Of a DNA stretch of 20,316 nucleotides, positions 15,282 through 20,316 are shown piece by piece. The stretch comes from Oscillospiraceae bacterium (GTDB lineage: Bacteria > Bacillota > Clostridia > Oscillospirales > Oscillospiraceae). How positions within the stretch are numbered: the stretch's first letter is position 1; each line of letters opens with the position of its first letter. The stretch spans positions 1-20,316 of the forward strand of contig JAEDNR010000028.1 in the NCBI GenBank assembly GCA_016302405.1, in the 5' to 3' direction. The notes beneath the pieces were generated by a model. It was not told the origin of the DNA, ran no database searches, and was given only the letters and a program-made list of their open reading frames with translations. A program made the translations under genes and the position numbers.

Positions 15282-15328
15282 TGGAATGCTCCTTTCTCTT
15301 TGCCCGGGGGCATTTAGACTATGATAAC

Positions 15329-15337
15329 AGTATAGCA
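15329..15337 (-). promoter_or_regulatory. extended -10 promoter of the symporter operon
   Basis: The minus strand reads TGC-TATACT (15337-15329), an extended -10, about 48 nt upstream of the start codon. The matching -35 region is poor, as expected for an activator-dependent promoter. Two GC-rich inverted arms (GCCCGGGGGCA near 15302 and TGCCCCCCGGC near 15339) flank it. Confidence 0.5.
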
Positions 15338-15388
15338 TTGCCCCCCGGCTCCTGTCTGCGGATTTTATTTAAGAAAGCTGTGATTTTT

Positions 15389-15408
15389 TTAACAATCCAC
15401 CTTGTTAA
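15389..15408. promoter_or_regulatory. inverted repeat between divergent symporter and AraC promoters
   Basis: TTAACAA-TCCACC-TTGTTAA is a perfect 7-bp-arm inverted repeat. It lies about 50 bp upstream of the symporter -10 and 15 bp before the araC-type gene -35. A regulator site is likely; AraC proteins more often use direct repeats, so another factor is possible. Confidence 0.45.
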
Positions 15409-15422
15409 CGCCTTTTCAGTCG

Positions 15423-15451
15423 TTGCTTTCCCCAGAGGAATATGGTAAGAT
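15423..15451 (+). promoter_or_regulatory. promoter of the AraC-type regulator gene
   Basis: TTGCTT (15423-15428), 17 bp, then TAAGAT (15446-15451) preceded by TG at 15443-15444, giving an extended -10. The start codon follows 35 nt later. Confidence 0.5.
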
Positions 15452-15485
15452 GATATTGACATCAACCCGGCAGGAGGTGCCTGTT

Positions 15486-16364
15486 ATGGATAAAACGCAG
15501 ATGGATAGCCCGTCACAGGGAAAAACAACTGTATACTATCACAACAATCCGGGGCTCCTTTCCCAGGGAGTGGCCTTTCACTGGTGGGACGCCGCCTACA
15601 CCTCCCTCCACGACCACGATTACTATGAATTTTTTATTATCACCTCCGGCAGGACCAACCACATCCTCAACGGAACCTGTCAGGAGCTGGGAGAAAAGAC
15701 CCTTTGTCTGATCCGCCCCCAGGACCGGCACCAGTTCACATCCCTGCACGGCGGGCGGTGCATCCACATCAACCTGCCGGTGACCCGGGAAAAGCTGGAG
15801 CAGCTCTGCGCCGCCATCGGCACAGAGCTGCAGGATATTCTCCAGGTCCCCCAGCGGCAGCTCCTGCTGGAGGATAATGACTTTGCCCAGTTCAAGCAAA
15901 GTGCCCGGGAGATCAATCTGCTCCGGGAGAACGGTTCGCCTGAGGCCTACGTTACCATGATTATCTGTCAGATGCTCATTAACGCCCTGGTCATTCTGAA
16001 AAAGCAGCGTACCGGCATCTGGGCCGGTGCGCCGGAGTGGCTGAACCAGGTTCTCCGGAGGATCCACTCCCCGGAGTACATCGCCTGTCAGGCCTCGGAC
16101 ATCTACCGCTTGGCCGGCTATTCCCCACCGGTGGTCATCCGCAACTTTCGGAAGTACACCGGGGAAACGGTGGTGTCCTACCTCACCCGGGCGAAAATGG
16201 AATCCGCCAAGCGGCTGCTCACCTCCACGGATCTGACCGTTCTGGACATCGCGGGCCGCCTGGGCTACAGCAGCGTAAGCCATTTCAACCGGCTCTTTCA
16301 CGCCTCCACCGGCACGTCCCCCCAACAGTACCGCCGGGGCCAGCGGGCCGGAACCGCCGAATAA
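15486..16364 (+). CDS. AraC-family transcriptional regulator with N-terminal cupin
   Basis: A 292-residue regulator. The N-terminal cupin-type sensor domain (about residues 20-110) contains SLHDHDYYEFFIITSG. The C-terminal pair of helix-turn-helix motifs spans about residues 187-285, with DIYRLAGYSPPVVIRNFRKY and TVLDIAGRLGYSSVSHFNRL. The ATG at 15486 follows AGGAGG at 6-8 nt; longer upstream reading would run through the predicted promoter. This class usually activates adjacent sugar genes when a saccharide binds the cupin. It is divergent from the symporter-esterase-PHP operon and is the obvious regulator for it; the weak -35 of that operon agrees with activation. Confidence 0.9.
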   Translation: MDKTQMDSPSQGKTTVYYHNNPGLLSQGVAFHWWDAAYTSLHDHDYYEFFIITSGRTNHILNGTCQELGEKTLCLIRPQDRHQFTSLHGGRCIHINLPVTREKLEQLCAAIGTELQDILQVPQRQLLLEDNDFAQFKQSAREINLLRENGSPEAYVTMIICQMLINALVILKKQRTGIWAGAPEWLNQVLRRIHSPEYIACQASDIYRLAGYSPPVVIRNFRKYTGETVVSYLTRAKMESAKRLLTSTDLTVLDIAGRLGYSSVSHFNRLFHASTGTSPQQYRRGQRAGTAE

Positions 16365-16372
16365 GCCGGGTT

Positions 16373-16414
16373 CAAGTTATCGGTTTTCCGCAGAAAACTG
16401 ATAAGTTGGATTTT
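16373..16414 (+). terminator. probable terminator after the AraC-type gene
   Basis: CAAGTTATCGGTTTTC pairs with GAAAACTGATAAGTTG across CGCA (14 of 16 pairs), then GATTTT. It begins 9 nt after the stop codon. The short T run makes strength uncertain. Confidence 0.55.
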
Positions 16415-16463
16415 AATTGACAATTGACAATTAAGGAATCCCTTCGGGATGATTTAAAGTAAA

Positions 16464-16536
16464 GTGCTTGTCGGATTAACTCAGCAAAACTATATACTGG
16501 GAATTTGTATACTTGCTGAGCAAAACCGATAAGCAC
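16464..16536. repeat. palindromic repeat, TGCTTATCG family
   Basis: Arms GTGCTTGTCGGATTAACTCA... (16464-16494) and the complement of 16508-16536 (GTGCTTATCGGTTTTGCTCA...) are imperfect inverted repeats of about 29 bp. A third, direct copy of the arm starts at 16586 and leads into the next element. No gene; it forms part of the gene-free stretch 16365-17058. Confidence 0.6.
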
Positions 16537-16599
16537 ATAAAATAAAAAGAATTTGGACGAAAATACTCAGAATTATTTTAAAAAATGCTTATCGTCTTA

Positions 16600-16903
16600 A
16601 CTCAGCAAAATGATCGTTTAGCGCACTGGCGCGGCAGCGCCCCAAGGCTCCCTTGTGCAAAGGGAGCTGTCGCGAAGCGACTGAGGGATTGTGCAGTAAA
16701 ACGTTTAATACTGACAACAAATCAGCGAAAAGGGACTGTAAAGGACACTGTCCGTTCTGACGATAGGTAGATGTGGAAGTCCTCCGTTACAACCCCTCAG
16801 TCAGCTACGCTGACAGCTCCCCTTACACAGGGGAGCCCTTGCCGTGTACCGCATCGGACCGCATACCATCCAAGGTAAAGTAGTCAGCTAAACGATCATT
16901 TAC
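16600..16903. repeat. outer inverted repeat carrying a nested palindrome
   Basis: CAGCAAAATGATCGTTTAGC (16603-16622) pairs with GCTAAACGATCATTT (16887-16901) on the other side. The same arm pair frames the family A copy at 9584-9869, but here the enclosed element belongs to another family (16643-16841). The sequence around 16847-16888 also resembles positions 7-90 of the window. Confidence 0.55.
16643..16841. repeat. palindromic repeat, GGCTCCCTTGTG family
   Basis: Left arm CAAGGCTCCCTTGTGCAAAG... (16643-16692) and right arm 16789-16841 (complement CAAGGGCTCCCCTGTGTAAG...) are inverted repeats of about 50 bp; both contain AGCTGTC...GACTGAGGG. Inner sequence about 96 bp without coding potential. 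I recall similar units being common in gut Clostridia; not checked. Confidence 0.75.
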
Positions 16904-16993
16904 GTGAAACGCTCTGCCACAACTGAATCGTTACTCCCTTTGTTCCGATTCAATCAGGCGCATCCGGCAGCTGAAAGTTTGCGGTTCTTCCTA

Positions 16994-17022
16994 TTGACAA
17001 CAAAGCGGGTCGTTTATATATT
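16994..17022 (+). promoter_or_regulatory. sigma-A promoter of the hydroxypyruvate-isomerase-like gene
   Basis: TTGACA (16994-16999), exactly 17 bp, TATATT (17017-17022): a near-consensus promoter 37 nt before the start codon. Confidence 0.75.
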
Positions 17023-17037
17023 GTGTTTAGCACACAA
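17021..17037. promoter_or_regulatory. candidate operator overlapping the -10 and start site
   Basis: TTGTGT-TTAGC-ACACAA has perfect 6-bp arms and begins inside the -10, so a bound protein would block initiation. No regulator gene is adjacent. Confidence 0.4.
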
Positions 17038-17058
17038 AACTGAAAGATGGTGGCACAT

Positions 17059-17844
17059 ATGAAATTTCTCAAATCCGCGTGTATCGAGCCCATGTACTGT
17101 GAGCTTCCCTTTCTGGACCGGTTCCAGGCCGCAAAGAATGACGGTTTTGATTTTGTCGAGTTCTGGAGCTGGACGGATAAGGATCTGGACGCGGTAAAGG
17201 CCGCCGCGGAGAAGGCCGGTATCGGCATCTCCGGCTTTAACGGGGATGCGGAACTCTCACTCATCGACCCCCGGCAGAAAACGGCTTATCTGGATTTCCT
17301 GAAGCAATCTGTGAAGGCCGCCATAAAGGTGGGTGCCCGGAGCCTGACCATCCACTCCAACGGCCTTGGCGCCGGCGGTGTGGTCCTCAACCATTATGAG
17401 GAACTGTCCGACACGGTAAAGCTGTGCACCATGTATGAAACGCTGCTGGCGTGCGCCGGAATTGCCCGGGAGAGCGGTATCCGGATAAACCTGGAGCCGC
17501 TGAATACCACAACCGATCATGCGGGCAATTTTCTCCGGACCACCCGTATGGCCGCGGAAATGACCCGACTGATCGGCAGCCCCAATCTGAAGGTCCTGTA
17601 CGATGTTTACCATATGCAGCTCAATGAGGGAAGCATCTGTGACAACATCCGCGCCTACGCAGACCAGTTCGGCCACATCCACGTTGCTGACGCTCCCGGC
17701 CGTCACGAGCCCGGTACCGGTGAGATCAATTATCCCAACGTATTTGCCTGCCTGGAGGCCTGCGGCTACACCGGCCTGGTGGGCTTTGAGCTGATTCCCA
17801 TGACCACCACCGCGGAAGCCGTGAAAGCAATCATGAAGCTTTAA
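17059..17844 (+). CDS. hydroxypyruvate isomerase-like sugar isomerase/epimerase
   Basis: A 261-residue TIM-barrel protein of the xylose-isomerase-like superfamily. Expected metal and catalytic residues are E146 in INLEPLN, D182 and H185 in LYDVYHMQ, H208 in GHIHVAD and E244 in GFELIP. The stretch HVADAPGRHEPGTGEINYPN is typical of hydroxypyruvate isomerases (hydroxypyruvate to tartronate semialdehyde), but related ketose 3-epimerases share much of this, so the substrate is open. The ATG at 17059 is preferred to 17047 because GGTGG stands 5 nt before it. It is a single-gene unit with a strong promoter and possible operator. No glycerate or glyoxylate pathway partner is in the window. Confidence 0.8.
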   Translation: MKFLKSACIEPMYCELPFLDRFQAAKNDGFDFVEFWSWTDKDLDAVKAAAEKAGIGISGFNGDAELSLIDPRQKTAYLDFLKQSVKAAIKVGARSLTIHSNGLGAGGVVLNHYEELSDTVKLCTMYETLLACAGIARESGIRINLEPLNTTTDHAGNFLRTTRMAAEMTRLIGSPNLKVLYDVYHMQLNEGSICDNIRAYADQFGHIHVADAPGRHEPGTGEINYPNVFACLEACGYTGLVGFELIPMTTTAEAVKAIMKL

Positions 17845-17862
17845 TTTTCAAAAGATGTCCCG

Positions 17863-17908
17863 GGATTCTGTCCGGATTCCATAGGAGGATTCTGTCCGGA
17901 TTCCATAG
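17863..17908 (+). repeat. perfect 22-bp direct repeat, two copies
   Basis: Two identical 22-bp units, each starting GGATTCTGTCCGGATTCC, at 17863-17884 and 17887-17908, separated by GA. Each unit contains the subrepeat GGATTC twice. It sits 8 bp upstream of the arsR -35. Confidence 0.85.
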
Positions 17909-17915
17909 AAACATA

Positions 17916-17944
17916 TTGACTTTTATAAATTTATCGCATATACT
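17916..17944 (+). promoter_or_regulatory. sigma-A promoter of the arsR operon
   Basis: TTGACT (17916-17921), 17 bp, TATACT (17939-17944), both 5/6 to consensus, 37 nt before arsR. Confidence 0.75.
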
Positions 17945-17949
17945 ATTAT

Positions 17950-17971
17950 CACATTGATGTTCTTGAATGTG
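17950..17971. promoter_or_regulatory. candidate ArsR operator
   Basis: CACATT-N10-AATGTG is a perfect 6-bp-arm inverted repeat just downstream of the -10, over the expected transcription start and before the arsR ribosome binding site. ArsR repressors typically bind such sites in their own promoter. Binding is inferred. Confidence 0.45.
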
Positions 17972-17981
17972 TGGTGAAAAA

Positions 17982-18296
17982 ATGACATCGGTAAGCAAAG
18001 AAACCGCCAGAGTGTTTAAGGCCTTCTGCGATGAAAACCGGCTGCAAATTCTGGAACTACTCCGCGGCGGTGAAAAATGCGCCTGCCGTCTGCTGGAGGA
18101 AATGAGCATCAGTCAGCCCACCCTGTCCCACCACATGAAAATTCTGTGCGATTCCGGGATTGTCGTTGGACGCAAGGAGGGAAAGTGGATGCACTACCGC
18201 CTCTCCCCTGAGGGTATCCGGATCGCCCAGGATTATCTGACCGGATTAACCGCCTCTGATCCCGCCTGCGAAAGCAAGCCGTGCTGTGAATCCTGA
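17982..18296 (+). CDS. arsR: ArsR-family arsenic-type metalloregulator
   Basis: A 104-residue winged-helix repressor. The recognition region EEMSISQPTLSHHMKIL is highly typical of ArsR, and the metalloid-sensing pair is C33 and C35 in GEKCACRLL. A C-terminal CC (KPCCES) and C56 could provide more ligands. On As(III)/Sb(III) binding it should release its operator. The ATG at 17982 follows GGTG at 6 nt; the ATG at 17967 has no site. First gene of the operon with the permease and the cysteine-rich thioredoxin-fold protein. A hairpin covers its 3' end, so downstream expression may be reduced relative to arsR. Confidence 0.92.
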   Translation: MTSVSKETARVFKAFCDENRLQILELLRGGEKCACRLLEEMSISQPTLSHHMKILCDSGIVVGRKEGKWMHYRLSPEGIRIAQDYLTGLTASDPACESKPCCES

Positions 18297-18318
18297 ATCC
18301 CAGCACGGCTTATATCAT
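18276..18318 (+). terminator. hairpin overlapping the arsR stop codon
   Basis: AAGCCGTGCTG (18276-18286) pairs perfectly with CAGCACGGCTT (18301-18311), 14-nt loop containing the arsR stop, then ATATCATATTTT. It resembles an intrinsic terminator or attenuator between arsR and the permease gene. Confidence 0.65.
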
Positions 18319-18368
18319 ATTTTAAAAATCGATAAATTTCAATTTGACAATATAATAGGAGCTAATTT

Positions 18369-19385
18369 ATGCATATGATTAAATCCGTTTGGGACTTCTT
18401 CCAGAATGAAGTTCTTGGCATGAGATGGCTGAATGCCGTCCTCGGCAGGGGGCTGTCCGCTTTGGGGCTGGATACCGCATCCCGCTGGGGCGGCAGCTTC
18501 CAGTTCTTCCTTTACGATGTAGTCAAAATTACGCTTCTGCTATGCTTCCTGATTTTTGTGATCTCCTACATCCAGAGCTTCTTCCCGCCGGAGCGAAGCA
18601 AACGGATTCTGGGGCGTTTCCGGGGGATTGGGGCGAATATCATTGCCGCGCTGCTGGGCACCGTGACGCCCTTCTGCTCCTGTTCCTCCATTCCGCTGTT
18701 TATCGGCTTTACCAGCGCGGGGCTGCCCCTTGGGGTAACCTTTTCCTTTCTGATTTCCTCCCCCATGGTGGATTTGGGAAGTCTTGTGCTGCTCATGAGC
18801 ATTTTCGGGGCAAAAATCGCCGTTGTTTACGTAATCGTCGGACTGGCCATTGCGGTTGCGGGCGGAACATTGATCGAAAAGCTCCACATGGAAAACCATG
18901 TGGAGGAATTCATCCGCAGAGCCAAGGGCGGTGTGGACATTGCGTCCCCCAGCCTGACAGTAAAAGACCGTCTGATCTATGCCAAAGATCAGGTTGTGGG
19001 CACTTTCAAAAAGGTATTTCCCTATATCCTCATTGGCGTTGGCATCGGGGCGGTAATCCATAACTGGATTCCGGAAAGCTGGATACAGAACATTCTTGGA
19101 AGTAAGAATCCATTCGGCGTAATTCTGGCGGTTCTGGTGGGTGTTCCCATGTACGCGGACATTTTCGGCACCATTCCCGTGGCGGAAGCGCTGCTTGCCA
19201 AGGGCGCACAGCTTGGCACCATCCTCAGCTTTATGATGGCCGTGACCACCCTGAGTCTGCCGTCCATCATTATGCTGCGCAAGGCGGTAAAGCCCAGGCT
19301 GCTGGGTCTGTTTATCGCCATCTGCACCATCGGAATTGTAATCGTAGGCTATTTCTTTAACGCGATTCAATATTTACTTGTTTAA
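18369..19385 (+). CDS. ArsP-family permease (organoarsenical/metalloid efflux)
   Basis: A 338-residue integral membrane protein with about 8 hydrophobic segments and the hallmark TPFCSCSSIPLFIGF motif (C103, C105) of the permease family that includes ArsP (DUF318). Characterised ArsP proteins export trivalent organoarsenicals; other members are less defined. A second conserved stretch GVPMYADIFGTIPVAEALL is near residue 260. GGAG lies 8 nt before the ATG. Preceded by arsR and followed without gap by the cysteine-rich protein (its TAA is directly before that gene's ribosome binding site). No arsenate reductase arsC is in the window, which favours a role with already trivalent or methylated species. 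Confidence 0.88.
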   Translation: MHMIKSVWDFFQNEVLGMRWLNAVLGRGLSALGLDTASRWGGSFQFFLYDVVKITLLLCFLIFVISYIQSFFPPERSKRILGRFRGIGANIIAALLGTVTPFCSCSSIPLFIGFTSAGLPLGVTFSFLISSPMVDLGSLVLLMSIFGAKIAVVYVIVGLAIAVAGGTLIEKLHMENHVEEFIRRAKGGVDIASPSLTVKDRLIYAKDQVVGTFKKVFPYILIGVGIGAVIHNWIPESWIQNILGSKNPFGVILAVLVGVPMYADIFGTIPVAEALLAKGAQLGTILSFMMAVTTLSLPSIIMLRKAVKPRLLGLFIAICTIGIVIVGYFFNAIQYLLV

Positions 19386-19400
19386 ATGGAGGAAAAAACT

Positions 19401-19787
19401 ATGTCACTGTTCAACTCAGAAAAAAAGAAGGCTCCCACTTGCTGCTGCGGCAGCACCGAACCCAAGGCCGAAAAAAGTTCCTGCTGCTCCGCGCCCAAGG
19501 CAGAAGCTTCCGCTTGCTGCTGCGGCACGCCCGTGGAGGGAATCTGCTGCGTCAAGGTTCTGGGCGCCGGCTGCAAGTCCTGCCACGCGCAGTACGAGAA
19601 CGCGAAAGCCGCTGTGCAGGCACTGGGGCTGAACGTGGAGGTGGAGTACATCACTGATATGGAAAAGGTCATGGAATACGGCGTCATGTCCATGCCTGCC
19701 ATCGTAGTCAATGATAAGGTCGTCTCCATGGGCAAGGTCCTGAAGGTCGCCGATGTGGAGAAGCTGCTGCGCAAGCTGGGAAGCTGA
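19401..19787 (+). CDS. thioredoxin-fold protein with cysteine-cluster N-terminal tail
   Basis: A 128-residue protein in two parts. Residues 1-50 are a flexible tail with ten cysteines in four clusters (CCC 14-16, CC 28-29, CCC 39-41, CC 49-50), spaced by Ala/Lys/Glu/Ser/Pro. Residues 50-128 form a small thioredoxin_3-type domain with the active site GAGCKSC (C58, C61) and the cis-proline in MSMPAIVV (P99). GGAGG stands 8 nt before the ATG at 19401; the ATG at 19386 lies within that region and lacks a site. Thioredoxin_3 domains are commonly next to ArsP-type permeases. Likely a thiol reductant or metalloid carrier delivering As(III) species to the permease in the cytoplasm. The role is inferred. 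Confidence 0.82.
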   Translation: MSLFNSEKKKAPTCCCGSTEPKAEKSSCCSAPKAEASACCCGTPVEGICCVKVLGAGCKSCHAQYENAKAAVQALGLNVEVEYITDMEKVMEYGVMSMPAIVVNDKVVSMGKVLKVADVEKLLRKLGS

Positions 19788-19824
19788 TATGCTGAAGGCA
19801 GCATTTATCTGCGTCTACAATTCC

Positions 19825-19884
19825 TGGTTCTATAATAAATGGTTCTATAATAAATGGTTCTATAATAAATGGTTCTATAATAAA
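19825..19884 (+). repeat. 15-bp tandem repeat, four copies
   Basis: Four exact head-to-tail copies of TGGTTCTATAATAAA at 19825-19839, 19840-19854, 19855-19869 and 19870-19884. The last copy is the outer part of the hairpin arm at 19871. Reads as WFYNK repeated in one frame, but no gene context supports translation. Confidence 0.9.
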
Positions 19885-19931
19885 TGTTGGGGTCAGGCGA
19901 TGAGCCTGGCCCCAACATTTATTATAGAACC
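19871..19931 (+). terminator. long hairpin after the arsenic operon, probable terminator
   Basis: Arms of 28 bp (19871-19898 and 19904-19931) pair with a single G-T mismatch around a GATGA loop. The GC-rich inner part (TTGGGGTCAGGC/GCCTGGCCCCAA) followed by CATTTATTAT is terminator-like. It lies about 85 nt after the thioredoxin-fold gene. A 12-bp direct repeat GGAGAATTTAGG (19933-19944 and 19951-19962) follows. Confidence 0.7.
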
Positions 19932-19993
19932 TGGAGAATTTAGGATTTTGGGAGAATTTAGGGTGAAGAGTGAATAGTGAGTAAGTAACAAGT

Positions 19994-20031
19994 AAAAATC
20001 GGCAATCTTCTGTCGAAGCTTGCCGATTTTT
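19994..20031 (-). terminator. terminator of the tRNA operon
   Basis: AAAAATCGGCAA pairs perfectly with TTGCCGATTTTT (12 bp, 14-nt loop), ending on the minus strand in a U-rich run immediately after the tRNA-Cys 3' end. Confidence 0.85.
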
Positions 20032-20105
20032 GGAGGTACCGCCCAGATTTGAACTGGGGAATAAAGGTTTTGCAGACCTTTGCCTTACCACTTGGCCACG
20101 GTACC
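20031..20105 (-). tRNA. tRNA-Cys (GCA)
   Basis: On the minus strand the acceptor arms GGTACCG and CGGTACC pair fully, the anticodon loop CTGCAAA gives GCA, the T arm contains GTTCAAATC, the discriminator base is U as usual for tRNA-Cys, and CCA is encoded. Last of three tRNAs in this operon. Confidence 0.95.
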
Positions 20106-20112
20106 ATATGAA

Positions 20113-20137
20113 ATAAGGAACGCAGAGCGTTCCTTAT
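20113..20137 (-). other. inter-tRNA hairpin
   Basis: ATAAGGAACGC and GCGTTCCTTAT form a perfect 11-bp stem with an AGA loop between tRNA-Gly and tRNA-Cys. It may aid processing or cause partial termination. A second one (GGAATCGA/TCGATTCC) is at 20226-20246 between tRNA-Phe and tRNA-Gly. Confidence 0.6.
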
Positions 20138-20142
20138 CTGTT

Positions 20143-20218
20143 TGGAGCGGGTGACGAGGCTCGAACTCGCTACCTCCACCTTGGCAAGGTGGCGCTCTAC
20201 CGGATGAGCTACACCCGC
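20143..20218 (-). tRNA. tRNA-Gly (GCC)
   Basis: Minus strand: acceptor GCGGGTG/CACCCGC, D arm TAGCTCATCCGGTAGAGC, anticodon stem CCACC/GGTGG with loop TTGCCAA (anticodon GCC), T loop GTTCGAGCC, discriminator U, encoded CCA. 76 nt. Confidence 0.95.
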
Positions 20219-20261
20219 ATATGCTGGAATCGAGGGGATCGATTCCAACGGCGCTTTGAAA

Positions 20262-20316
20262 TGGTGCCTCCGGTCGGAATCGAACCAACGACACGCGGAT
20301 TTTCAGTCCGCTGCTC
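20262..20316 (-). tRNA. tRNA-Phe (GAA), 5' part outside the window
   Basis: Minus strand: anticodon stem GCGGA/TCCGC with loop CTGAAAA (anticodon GAA), T arm GGTTCGATTCC, 3' acceptor strand CGGAGGC, discriminator A, encoded CCA. The 5' acceptor and most of the D arm are cut off by the window end. Confidence 0.88.

Noticed and set aside
16585..16770. 61-codon plus-strand open frame in the repeat gap
   Set aside because: It lies entirely within palindromic repeat arms.
18328..18356. Perfect TATAAT at 18351-18356 and TTGACA at 18344-18349 before the permease gene as a second promoter
   Set aside because: The two boxes overlap each other's spacer and cannot pair: TTGACA has no -10 at 17 bp outside the start codon, and TATAAT has only ATCGAT at the -35 position and would leave no room for the ribosome binding site.
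19825..19884. CRISPR array
   Set aside because: Units are directly adjacent without spacers and only 15 bp long.
19819..19977. Open frame encoding repeated WFYNK
   Set aside because: It is produced by the 15-bp tandem repeat and hairpin, with no ribosome binding site, and continues from the end of another gene.

Overview
The window looks like a chromosomal segment of a gut Firmicute, most likely a Clostridia/Oscillospirales-type anaerobe. The genes are GC-rich with strong AGGAGG-type ribosome binding sites. The carbohydrate genes are cytoplasmic, and there is a GPH-type symporter, GntR and AraC regulators, ROK kinase and an ArsR/ArsP cluster. The intergenic regions carry short palindromic repeats of the kind I associate with this order. 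The taxonomic call is inference, not a database result.

Region 1 (1-2770) is low-density and partly decayed: an AT-rich GNAT acetyltransferase whose 3' end is replaced by a foreign fragment, a small membrane-anchored protein translationally coupled to a DUF2975-like membrane protein interrupted by an amber codon, another gene remnant, a small lipoprotein and a palindromic repeat.

Region 2 (2725-11701) is a divergent sugar locus. On the minus strand, a three-gene operon encodes a class I mannose-6-phosphate isomerase with a kinase-like N-terminal extension, a GH38-like (alpha-mannosidase clan) protein and a GH3 beta-glycosidase with a PA14 insert. On the plus strand, a GntR/HutC regulator is followed by a ROK sugar kinase. 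Two good promoters face away from each other around a 16-bp palindrome. The expected logic is intracellular cleavage of a mannose- and/or glucose-containing glycoside, phosphorylation by ROK, and entry to fructose-6-phosphate through the isomerase.

Region 3 (11955-16364) is a second divergent sugar-type locus: a minus-strand operon of GPH-family symporter, serine esterase and PHP-domain metallohydrolase, with the last genes tightly overlapped, opposite an AraC-type regulator. Another inverted repeat lies between the divergent promoters. The only obvious transporter in the window is here, so it may feed region 2, but that is inference.

Region 4 (16365-19787) holds a 690-bp repeat-filled gap, a free-standing hydroxypyruvate-isomerase-like TIM-barrel gene with its own promoter and possible operator, and an arsenic-type operon: arsR, an ArsP-family permease with an FCSCSS motif, and a very cysteine-rich thioredoxin-fold protein.

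Region 5 (19788-20316) contains a 15-bp x4 tandem repeat fused to a 28-bp-arm hairpin, then a minus-strand tRNA operon (Phe, Gly, Cys) with inter-tRNA hairpins and a clear terminator; the Phe gene is cut by the window edge.

The most unusual structural feature is the set of small palindromic repeats of several families, repeatedly nested inside one another in the intergenic gaps, including one that fills almost the whole predicted leader of the glycosidase operon.
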